In this document: piece by piece, positions 1 through 6,254 of the stretch
How positions within the stretch are numbered: the stretch's first letter is position 1
How the letters are laid out: each line of letters begins with the position of its first letter
Source of the DNA: Thermogladius sp.
Lineage (GTDB): Archaea > Thermoproteota > Thermoprotei_A > Sulfolobales > Desulfurococcaceae
Assembly (NCBI GenBank): GCA_009904025.1
Contig: WYEE01000076.1
Coordinates: 1 to 7,530 of the forward strand
Length of the DNA stretch: 7,530 nt
Direction of reading: 5' to 3'
The notes under the pieces: model-generated
What the model was told of the DNA's origin: nothing
Database searches by the model: none
Seen by the model: only the letters and a program-made list of their open reading frames with translations
Position numbers and translations under genes: made by a program

Positions 1-1
1 G

Positions 2-148
2 GGTTTGAAAACCCCTGTCGAGGTCTACGCCAACGGCTCCTGGACTCCCTCGACCACACTATACAACGGGGCCTTGATCAGGGCCCCGAGCACTGATGGG
101 AGGCTTGTAGTCGAGACTGATGGAGGCCCCCTGGTGGCTTCACCATGA
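2..148 (+). CDS. 3' end of an unidentified, probably exported protein (partial)
   Basis: The second forward frame is open from the window edge to a TGA at 146-148 and encodes 48 C-terminal residues. They are rich in Thr, Gly, Val and Pro, contain one N-glycosylation sequon (Asn-Gly-Ser) and end in LVASP. There is no C-terminal membrane helix or charged tail, which fits the end of a beta-rich extracytoplasmic domain. The stop codon overlaps the next gene's start as ATGA, so the two genes are almost certainly co-transcribed and translationally coupled. Codon use (AGG, GCC, CTT/GTC) matches the neighbours. The family cannot be recognised from so short a fragment. By association with the next gene it may be another surface or pilin-like protein, but that is inference. 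Confidence 0.7.
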   Translation, partial: GLKTPVEVYANGSWTPSTTLYNGALIRAPSTDGRLVVETDGGPLVASP

Positions 149-2268
149 GGTCTGTCAGCACTATCGTCGGCTTATACCTCGCTTTAATAGCCTTGCTCGC
201 TGTTGGGCTGGCCCTCGTGGGGAAGCTAGGGGAGTTCTCGAGCTACTTCAACTACGCTGCCAGTAGAGCCGGGGACGTCTTGAGCGAGGAGGCCAACCAG
301 CCCTTCATGACGCTGGCGCTGGAGGGGGACGATTTATACCTGAACGTGACCCCTCTCAGAGCTTTCAGCGCGAAATACCTGATCTTGGAGTTCGCCAACA
401 ACACTCTAACTGTCAGGGAGCTGGGGGAGGTAATCTACAACACGACCCTGATACCCCTCGTCTACAACTACAGCGGTGAGGTCTTCAAGCCTATCCTGGT
501 CACGGGGAGCGGGGTCGCCTACGTGTACACGCCTGGGAGGGACCCATTGCTGGCGAGCCTGAACCCGGGTCTAGCGGGGAAAGTCTACGTGGACCCAGAG
601 GTGGTTTCAGCCCTTAGGAGCCTGGCGCTAAGAGAGGTAGGGGCCTTGAGGCAGGTCTACAACCCCCTCTCGAACAAGAGCGTTATAGTTGTAGCTGGTT
701 TAACCCAGCTGAACTACACGAGAGTAGATGCTGGATTGAACCTAACCCTCAACTTCAGGATTGGGCAGGCAGTCAACTCTTCTACAGGCGAGCTATGCCC
801 CGCGCTCTTCCTGGACAGCCCTCAGGGGTCGATCACCATCACCCTCTTCTGCCTCTCCCAGCAGGCCGGCTTCTTCGACAAGACAGTCTACTACGGGAGG
901 CTTAACATAGGCGGCTACCCCGTCGACTTGTATATTGATGCCTTCGGGTTGTACAGGGGGTACGCGTACTACTGGTACCCCCAGCCCTCGGCGGGCACTA
1001 TAGTACCGGTGTCAGCCCTATACGTTGCGCTGAGGTTCAAGCCCCTTGGCTACTACACGGTTGTCTTAAAAGGGTCGGCGAGCCTAAGCCTCACCGTCCC
1101 CGGCTCGCTCACAATACCGTTCTACTCGCCCTACACCAACGTCTGCGACACAATACTAGACGACTACCTAGGCTACCCCGCCCTAACACCGGTTGTGCTA
1201 GCGCCCTCCTCCACCTTCACGGCGAACGCCTCCTTCAGAGGCTACGTTAACGCGACGAACATCTACGGCGGCTTCAACCAGACTAGGCAGTACCAGTTCA
1301 CGAACGCCACCCTGATAGGTGGGCCAGCCCCCTCATACCCCGGCTCATACCAGCCCTTGTACACAGCCTACGCGGGAGGCTTCTTCGAGACAAGCGACTA
1401 CATCGTGATACTCGCGGGGGGCACATACCTCCTCCCACAAGGCTTAGTCAACCCCTCGAACCAGGTACAGTTCAACGCGACTATCACACTGGATACAGCC
1501 GTATTCATACAAGACCCCTCCCTCAGCATAGACGTGCCCGAGGCAAGCATTATTCAACTAGGTGGTCTAGTAGACTACAGCACCCCCAGCATCCAGGCCC
1601 GCTCCTGGTACAGCCTCCTAAACAACCTCACACTAAGCTACTTGAAACCCGGGGCCTACGCCGTGGTGGACGTAGGGGGGTCATACTCGACAACGCTAAA
1701 CCAGGGCGAGCCGACCGTGGTCTACTCTCCCGGCAGGCAGCTTACCCTGATAGAGCCCCTGGCCGGTGTTGCGGTTGAAACCCTGTGGAACACCTCCTGC
1801 ACCGGCGTGAACATAACCCCTACGATAGGGGCGCTATTCTGGTTTAACATAATAGCCTACTCCCTGAGACTGCCCACACCAGGCGCCCCCGCACCCCTCA
1901 CGCTCAGCATCTCCAACGGGACGCAAGTCGATTACATCGCCCAGCCACTCAAGCCAGCTGTGGCGATAGCGTACGGTGGCTCTGCCCAGGAGGTCTTCGC
2001 CTACGTTTACAGGGGTTCCAACACAACGCTCGTAAACAACCTTAACACAAGTCTGAGAGTCATGCTAGTCAAGCTGAGAGCGGTAGGCGGCAGCCTAGTG
2101 CTAGACCTAGGCTTAAACCCCGTTTACACGGCCATAGTAAACCCCGGCTCAAACTACATCACGATACCCGGGAGCATCGAGGGGGGCTTCTACGCTCTAA
2201 TCGCCCAGCCGCTAGGCGAATACTCGACCCCGCTACCAACTGAGGTAACTCTCCTCTACGTTATTTAA
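145..2268 (+). CDS. Large pilin-like, heavily glycosylated surface protein of unknown function (707 aa)
   Basis: I do not recognise the family. Residues 2-9 (RSVSTIVG) followed by a hydrophobic helix to about residue 26 resemble the N-terminal motif of archaeal type IV pilins and pseudopilins. The protein may therefore be handled by a PibD-like prepilin peptidase or stay anchored by this helix. The remaining ~680 residues have no other clear membrane segment and are rich in Tyr, Leu, Gly, Ser, Thr and Asn, as in extracellular beta-sheet proteins. There are 19 Asn-X-Ser/Thr sequons (first N67, last N634) and four cysteines (C218, C236, C334, C552) that could form disulfides. At 707 residues it is far longer than a normal pilin. 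The ATG at 145 is chosen because it overlaps the upstream stop (ATGA) and has GGTGG at 133-137 as ribosome binding site. No strong oligo-T tract follows the stop, so read-through into the transporter genes is possible. The pilin link is inference from the N-terminus. Confidence 0.85.
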   Translation: MRSVSTIVGLYLALIALLAVGLALVGKLGEFSSYFNYAASRAGDVLSEEANQPFMTLALEGDDLYLNVTPLRAFSAKYLILEFANNTLTVRELGEVIYNTTLIPLVYNYSGEVFKPILVTGSGVAYVYTPGRDPLLASLNPGLAGKVYVDPEVVSALRSLALREVGALRQVYNPLSNKSVIVVAGLTQLNYTRVDAGLNLTLNFRIGQAVNSSTGELCPALFLDSPQGSITITLFCLSQQAGFFDKTVYYGRLNIGGYPVDLYIDAFGLYRGYAYYWYPQPSAGTIVPVSALYVALRFKPLGYYTVVLKGSASLSLTVPGSLTIPFYSPYTNVCDTILDDYLGYPALTPVVLAPSSTFTANASFRGYVNATNIYGGFNQTRQYQFTNATLIGGPAPSYPGSYQPLYTAYAGGFFETSDYIVILAGGTYLLPQGLVNPSNQVQFNATITLDTAVFIQDPSLSIDVPEASIIQLGGLVDYSTPSIQARSWYSLLNNLTLSYLKPGAYAVVDVGGSYSTTLNQGEPTVVYSPGRQLTLIEPLAGVAVETLWNTSCTGVNITPTIGALFWFNIIAYSLRLPTPGAPAPLTLSISNGTQVDYIAQPLKPAVAIAYGGSAQEVFAYVYRGSNTTLVNNLNTSLRVMLVKLRAVGGSLVLDLGLNPVYTAIVNPGSNYITIPGSIEGGFYALIAQPLGEYSTPLPTEVTLLYVI

Positions 2269-2312
2269 TCAGGTAAATCAAAGGCGAAGGATTAGGGTTT
2301 GAGCACACCGGT

Positions 2313-2328
2313 AAAACAGGTTTAAATA
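2313..2328 (+). promoter_or_regulatory. BRE/TATA promoter of the sugar transporter operon
   Basis: A purine-rich AAAACAGG (2313-2320, BRE-like) directly precedes TTTAAATA (2321-2328), a good crenarchaeal TATA box. With the usual spacing of about 26-27 bases from the box centre, transcription should start near 2350-2352. That leaves a leader of about 14-16 bases containing GGCGGGT (2354-2360) just before the ATG at 2366. Such a start site lies downstream of the alternative TTG (2330) and ATG (2339) codons, so the promoter also decides the start of the binding protein. No classic operator palindrome was seen apart from the short ACCGGT at 2307-2312. Confidence 0.65.
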
Positions 2329-2353
2329 ATTGAGTGTAATGATTTTATATATT

Positions 2354-2360
2354 GGCGGGT
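2354..2360 (+). promoter_or_regulatory. Ribosome binding site deciding the malE start
   Basis: GGCGGGT lies 5 bases before the ATG at 2366. It is not a perfect match to GGAGGTG, but it is the only G-rich stretch ahead of any candidate start. The in-frame TTG at 2330 and ATG at 2339 lack one and would put an odd polar extension before the membrane helix. Confidence 0.5.
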
Positions 2361-2365
2361 ACGCT

Positions 2366-3910
2366 ATGAACGCGTTAACTAGGGTACAGGTTGTATTGAT
2401 TGTTATTATAATCATAATAGCCGCTGTGGGGGCAGGCCTCTACCTCTCCTCCAAAGGCGCGCCGAGCCCAACCCCGACGCCAAGCCCCTCACCAACCACC
2501 GCGACCACACCCCCCGCAACCACCACGACGACCACGACGACTACAACAACCACCACTACCCCGGCTACGCCTACTCTCACAATAGGGAACACTACTATAA
2601 GAGTGTCAAGCGACCTAGCCAACTTCGTCGCAGCCTGCAAGTCGGGTAGTATACCGGCTGGGAGCGTGGAGATAATATTCGGGCACGCCCTGGCAAGCAG
2701 CGAGATACCGGCCTTCAACAAGGTTATACAGGACTTCATGAGCGAGTACCCTTGTATCAAAGTCACTGTTAAACCATACGCGGACATGAACACGTTGAAG
2801 TCCTCCGTGATAGCCGCAGTCGCGGTAGGCCAGCCAGGCGCCGGGCCGGATGTCTTCACGTGGGCCCACGACTGGATCGGGAGCTTCGCGGACGCCGGTA
2901 GGATTGTGCCGCTAGACAAATACCTGCCACCCGAGTCTATACAGGATATCAGGAGCCAGCTACTACCCGTGGCCGCCACGGCTGTAACGTACAAGCTTAA
3001 GATGTACGGTGTACCCTACGCTGGCGAGGCGATAGCGTTGATAATAAACAAGAAGATGGTCTCCACGCCGCCGACTACCTTCGACGAGATGAAGGCTATA
3101 ATGCAACAATTCTACAACCCGGGACAGGAGATGTATGGGCTCGCATACCAGATAGACCCATACCACATATACCCGTGGATAACCGCTTTCGGAGGATACT
3201 GGTACGACCAGTTGACTGACACCATAGGCGTTAACTCGACTCAGACGAAACAAGGGTTGACATTCTTCATCAATAACATACTCCCATACCTATACTACCA
3301 GGACCTAGGCGCCCCCACTCAACCCAACTTATTCTTCACGCAGAAGGCACCGATGATTATAACTGGGCCTTGGAACCTAGCCGGGATAAACCAGTCCATA
3401 GGCTTAAACAACGTTGTAGTCGAGGCCATCCCCCCGATAATAATAAATGGGACTAAGTACATCCCTAAGCCTTTCAGCGGTTTCAGGAACATGTATATAA
3501 CAAGCCTAGCCGAGCTTGGGGGTAGGAACAGGATACTGGCCTCAATACTCTTCGTCCTCTACGTTGGCTTAAACGACAACGAGTTGGAGACGCTCATGGT
3601 CGGGAACGGCTACGTGCCCGTTAAGCTCAGCGTGCTACAATACCTAGAGGGGAACAAGGATAAATACCCGATAATCTACGGCTTCGCGCAGGCTGTCATG
3701 AACAGTACTCCCATGCCGAACTCGCCTAAGATGGATGTCGTCTGGAACGTAGGCACCTACCTGAACGCTATAATAAACGCCTACACTAGTGCGATGAGTG
3801 AAGGCAAGCCCCAGAGCCAGGCAATCCAAGCCGCTATAGACCAGGTTGGGCCACAGCTAGACCAAGCCTACGCTAGCATAATGCAGGCCCTCTCCACGAC
3901 AACCACATAA
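2366..3910 (+). CDS. malE: Membrane-anchored maltose/maltodextrin-type solute-binding protein (CUT1 family)
   Basis: This 514-residue protein captures sugar outside the cell for the MalF/MalG pore encoded downstream. Residues 1-28 are a short polar start followed by a very hydrophobic helix. The N-A-L-T-R-V-Q start resembles the class III (pilin-like) signals of crenarchaeal sugar-binding proteins. Residues 31-70 are a Pro/Ser/Thr linker with 14 consecutive Thr, and the binding lobes follow from about residue 100. Compared from memory with E. coli MalE, these segments match: WAHD (166-169; W62, D65), the E221 region before ALIINK (E111), DPY (264-266; Y155), GPW (334-336; W230) and W460 (W340). 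This supports a maltodextrin-like ligand. C91 and C130 may form a disulfide, and there are five sequons. The tail ends STTTT. The start at 2366 is set by the promoter and ribosome binding site. It is the first gene of the operon, 37 bases before malF. Membership of the family is near certain; the exact sugar is inferred. Confidence 0.93.
   Translation: MNALTRVQVVLIVIIIIIAAVGAGLYLSSKGAPSPTPTPSPSPTTATTPPATTTTTTTTTTTTTTPATPTLTIGNTTIRVSSDLANFVAACKSGSIPAGSVEIIFGHALASSEIPAFNKVIQDFMSEYPCIKVTVKPYADMNTLKSSVIAAVAVGQPGAGPDVFTWAHDWIGSFADAGRIVPLDKYLPPESIQDIRSQLLPVAATAVTYKLKMYGVPYAGEAIALIINKKMVSTPPTTFDEMKAIMQQFYNPGQEMYGLAYQIDPYHIYPWITAFGGYWYDQLTDTIGVNSTQTKQGLTFFINNILPYLYYQDLGAPTQPNLFFTQKAPMIITGPWNLAGINQSIGLNNVVVEAIPPIIINGTKYIPKPFSGFRNMYITSLAELGGRNRILASILFVLYVGLNDNELETLMVGNGYVPVKLSVLQYLEGNKDKYPIIYGFAQAVMNSTPMPNSPKMDVVWNVGTYLNAIINAYTSAMSEGKPQSQAIQAAIDQVGPQLDQAYASIMQALSTTTT
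2519..2560 (+). repeat. Poly-threonine coding tract in the MalE linker
   Basis: Fourteen consecutive Thr codons encode residues 52-65. All four Thr codons are used (ACC six, ACG four, ACT two, ACA two), so this is not a pure triplet repeat and is probably kept by selection at the protein level. In archaeal binding proteins such hydroxylated stretches act as flexible, often O-glycosylated spacers between the membrane anchor and the binding domain. The tract also creates a long false open frame of poly-valine on the opposite strand. Confidence 0.9.
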
Positions 3911-3916
3911 TTTTTT
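3911..3916 (+). terminator. Oligo-T tract directly after malE, possible partial terminator
   Basis: Six T follow the TAA stop of the binding-protein gene immediately. U-rich tracts are the main intrinsic termination signal in archaea. Here one could release part of the transcripts after malE, giving more binding protein than permease, as is usual for ABC importers. Six T alone is weak, and malF continues only 31 bases later, so any effect would be partial. This is inference from position and composition. Confidence 0.3.
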
Positions 3917-3938
3917 CCCGCACCCCTTTCACGGGAGG
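3914..3938 (+). promoter_or_regulatory. Hairpin that could cover the malF ribosome binding site
   Basis: In RNA, TTTCCCG (3914-3920) can pair with CGGGAGG (3932-3938) around an 11-base loop. This gives five Watson-Crick pairs plus two outer G-U pairs. The right arm contains GGGAGG, which with the following T is the malF ribosome binding site, 8 bases before the ATG at 3948. Folding would hide that site and lower permease translation relative to the binding protein. The stem is short for a hyperthermophile, so it may be only marginally stable. The ribosome binding site itself is certain; the regulatory role is inferred. Confidence 0.4.
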
Positions 3939-3947
3939 TTTCACAAA

Positions 3948-5390
3948 ATGCCCTCGCGTAAAACCAGGGCTGAGATACTCTACCCTAGGAGAGTAGCCTA
4001 CACTCTAGTCTTAGCTAGTATAGCCCTCTATCTCTTCTTCTCTATCTGGCCTATACTATTCTCTATTGGGATAGCCTTCACGGATGCGAACGATGTGAAG
4101 ATAGCCCCCAACCCCAAGCTCGTTGAGTCAATAAACAACGCTATAGCCTGCGCTACAATGCTCAGGGACAACACCTCCTACATGCAGGTAGCGATAGGGG
4201 TGGTTAGGAGAGTGGACTCCCTACTGGGGTCAATAAACCAGAGCCTGGCGGACATATACAACATGACGGCGAGCGGGGTGAGCCCCTCAAGCCTCGAATA
4301 CCAGCTCGCGGCCTCAGACTTGTACAACAAGGCGAGCCAGCTGCCCAGCATACTAAGCGACTTCGAGAAAGCATTCAACTGCACCCAGCTAGGCTACCCG
4401 ACGGACAAGACTGTGGTGAGCTCGGATGTAGAGTCCAACCTGACGAGGCTGATGGAGTTATCCTCATACCTCCCGACTCTCCAGGACCCTGGTAGAATAC
4501 TGAATTTAACCTCGATGGGCTTAAGCATAGTGTCGTCGAGTATATCCTACTTCAGGTCTATTGAAACAGACTACAAGGGGTATTTCAACAGTGTTATAAG
4601 CAGCCTTGAAGCCGATAAGAGCAATGTCGAGATGCACTTCATAGGGTTAAGCAACTTCCAGAAACTCTTCACAGACCCAAGGTTCATATACTCCCTCTAC
4701 AAGACACTGCTATTCGTTGCGACCAGTGTGCCCCTTAAAGTAGGCGTGGGCGTCCTACTAGCCTTCCTCTACTCAACCCCCCTGGTCTACGGTAGGAGGG
4801 TTTGGAGAGGGCTCCTGCTCACACCCTGGGCACTGCCACTACTGCTCTCGGGGATGATGTGGAAGTACATATTCTACCCGAGCGGGCCGATGGGGCTGGC
4901 CCTCCACCTCGACATAAACAACAACGAGTGGCATGCCTTCCTGGTATACAACCTGTTCGAGATGTGGCTTGCATACCCGTTTATAATGACTGTGACCATG
5001 GGGGCTCTATCAGGTGTCTCAAAGGATCTAATAGAGGCATCCTACATCGACGGTGCCAGCGTCTGGTTCAGGATGAGGAGGATAACCCTCCCGCTTATAT
5101 CGAGGCCCCTAGTCCTTGCAACCATCCTGACGACAGGCGCCTCACTCCAGGCATTCATGGTCCCGCTTCTAATAAACGGTGGCGGGCCAACGGAGACCAT
5201 CACCGCGCCATTCCTAGGGTCGGCGACGGGCAACGCGAACGAGTTTCTACTGCTCTTCGGCTACGACAGGGTTACAATCGACAAGCAGTACGGCTACGCG
5301 GCGGCAACCTACGTGGTTGTGGTCTTGATAATACTCGCCTACGTAGCGCTCTGGTTCTACTACAGTAGGAGGGGTGGGAGAGGGTGGTGA
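3948..5390 (+). CDS. malF: MalF-like sugar ABC permease with a ~180-residue extracytoplasmic insertion
   Basis: This is one of the two pore-forming membrane subunits of the importer. Residues 16-44 form the first helix. Residues ~50-229 are a large soluble segment. FIGLSNFQKLF (231-241) then resumes the standard permease fold, with helices near 247-277, 286-308, 330-353, 385-409 and 449-471. The EAA loop that docks on MalK is at 363-382 (E363, G369, L381, P382). At 480 residues the protein is well above the ~300 usual for CUT1 permeases, and the insert accounts for the excess. The insert carries six sequons (N75, N97, N105, N144, N164, N186), two cysteines (C68, C145) and mostly helix-forming sequence. 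It sits where E. coli MalF has its P2 loop, which touches MalE. The ATG at 3948 has GGGAGGT 8 bases upstream. Its TGA overlaps the malG start. Confidence 0.93.
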   Translation: MPSRKTRAEILYPRRVAYTLVLASIALYLFFSIWPILFSIGIAFTDANDVKIAPNPKLVESINNAIACATMLRDNTSYMQVAIGVVRRVDSLLGSINQSLADIYNMTASGVSPSSLEYQLAASDLYNKASQLPSILSDFEKAFNCTQLGYPTDKTVVSSDVESNLTRLMELSSYLPTLQDPGRILNLTSMGLSIVSSSISYFRSIETDYKGYFNSVISSLEADKSNVEMHFIGLSNFQKLFTDPRFIYSLYKTLLFVATSVPLKVGVGVLLAFLYSTPLVYGRRVWRGLLLTPWALPLLLSGMMWKYIFYPSGPMGLALHLDINNNEWHAFLVYNLFEMWLAYPFIMTVTMGALSGVSKDLIEASYIDGASVWFRMRRITLPLISRPLVLATILTTGASLQAFMVPLLINGGGPTETITAPFLGSATGNANEFLLLFGYDRVTIDKQYGYAAATYVVVVLIILAYVALWFYYSRRGGRGW

Positions 5391-6250
5391 AGTCTATTAC
5401 ATTCACAAACATAATGCTCAGGATAATCCTAACGATAGTCGGAGTCCTCGTGGTATCAATACTACTATACCCTGTGGTATACGCTTTCCTAATGTCTATA
5501 ATGGGTAGGGAGGGGATATTCCTAACAAGCTTGAACCAGCTAGCCACCTACGGCATAGACCCCTGGAGGTACCTCGACGTCATCAGAGACCCCGAGTTCG
5601 TTAAATCCCTGACTACAAGCATTATAGTGGCCCTCCTCACAATCCTGGTGTCAGTCCTAGTGATAACGCCAGCGGCGTACGGGTTCTCCAGGTTCAGGTT
5701 CTGGGGGAGGGACTCGCTACTATACGTTTACTTGATCATGAGCCAGGTTGGGGGAGGCTTCGGCATAATGGCCACGGTAGCACTCTACATCTTCCTCCTG
5801 AGGTTGAACGCCATGGGTGTGCCAGTGCTAGGCAACATGTTCATACTACCCGTCATATACAGCTCGGGACTAGTCCCCTTCATGACCTGGCTTCTGAAAA
5901 CATACTTCGACAGCCTCCCCAAGGAGCTTGATGAAGCAGCGTTCATGGATGGGGCGAGGTGGAGCACGATAGTGTTCAGGGTGATACTCCCTGCTTCGAG
6001 GTCTGCTCTCATAATAATAACACTGTTCTCGTTCATGAGCGCTTGGGGCGAGTTCATCCTAGCCAACTTCCTGGGCGTGAGCACACTAGCCCAATACATA
6101 TTCTACACAGCCTTCGGGGCCAGGGGGCTAGAGTTGCCTGCCAGGTTCGCCGCAAACGCCATATTATTCGCCATTCCAACAATAGTGATCTACGTGGTAG
6201 CCCAGAGGTATATCGGGGAAGCCATGAGAATGGGCGCTGTAAGAGGTTAA
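5384..6250 (+). CDS. malG: MalG-like sugar ABC permease
   Basis: This is the second pore subunit, pairing with the MalF-like protein. At 288 residues it has the normal CUT1 length. Helices lie near 13-38, 76-100, 111-138, 150-170, 206-228 and 258-275. Diagnostic features are AAYGFSRFRF (97-106), the EAA loop that contacts MalK (ELDEAAFMDG at 181-190, then ILP at 201-203) and WGEF (221-224). Two adjacent GTG codons are possible starts, at 5384 and 5387. The second overlaps the malF stop as GTGA, a typical coupled junction, and GGTGGGAG (5373-5380) serves either. The first is given here, but 5387 may be the real one. Unlike E. coli MalG there is no large extracytoplasmic insertion. The TAA stop is 4 bases from the end of malK on the other strand. 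Family assignment is firm; the substrate follows from malE. Confidence 0.94.
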   Translation: MVKSITFTNIMLRIILTIVGVLVVSILLYPVVYAFLMSIMGREGIFLTSLNQLATYGIDPWRYLDVIRDPEFVKSLTTSIIVALLTILVSVLVITPAAYGFSRFRFWGRDSLLYVYLIMSQVGGGFGIMATVALYIFLLRLNAMGVPVLGNMFILPVIYSSGLVPFMTWLLKTYFDSLPKELDEAAFMDGARWSTIVFRVILPASRSALIIITLFSFMSAWGEFILANFLGVSTLAQYIFYTAFGARGLELPARFAANAILFAIPTIVIYVVAQRYIGEAMRMGAVRG

Positions 6251-6254
6251 AAAA
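6249..6254 (-). terminator. Oligo-T terminator of malK
   Basis: Read on the minus strand, six T follow the TAG stop of malK immediately. The tract overlaps the last two bases of the malG stop codon on the other strand. It is a minimal archaeal U-tract terminator, which would keep malK transcripts from running far into malG as antisense. Confidence 0.45.

Noticed and set aside
2343..2351. TTTTATATA as the TATA box of malE
   Set aside because: It is a good match in sequence, but the usual spacing would put the transcription start near 2372, inside the gene and after the ATG. TTTAAATA at 2321 gives sensible geometry.
2269..2365. Small RNA or riboswitch in the spacer before malE
   Set aside because: The predicted leader is only about 15 bases and no paired C/D boxes or stable stem were seen. 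A promoter explains the spacer.
2456..2575. Low-complexity ACC/ACG-rich DNA as a CRISPR or tandem repeat array
   Set aside because: There are no direct repeats with unique spacers. The pattern is Pro/Thr codons in the frame of a real protein.
2440..2994. Minus-strand open frame of 184 codons opposite malE
   Set aside because: It is a shadow of the GC-rich coding region. Its poly-valine stretch is simply the complement of the Thr tract, and malE is clearly real.
4802..5368. Second plus-strand frame of 188 codons inside malF
   Set aside because: The product is Arg/His/Pro-rich and low in hydrophobic order, unlike any recognisable protein. The malF frame has the conserved EAA loop and membrane helices here.
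5384..5390. Frameshift or fusion between malF and malG
   Set aside because: Both proteins are complete, and the overlap (GTG GTG with TGA) is a normal translationally coupled junction.
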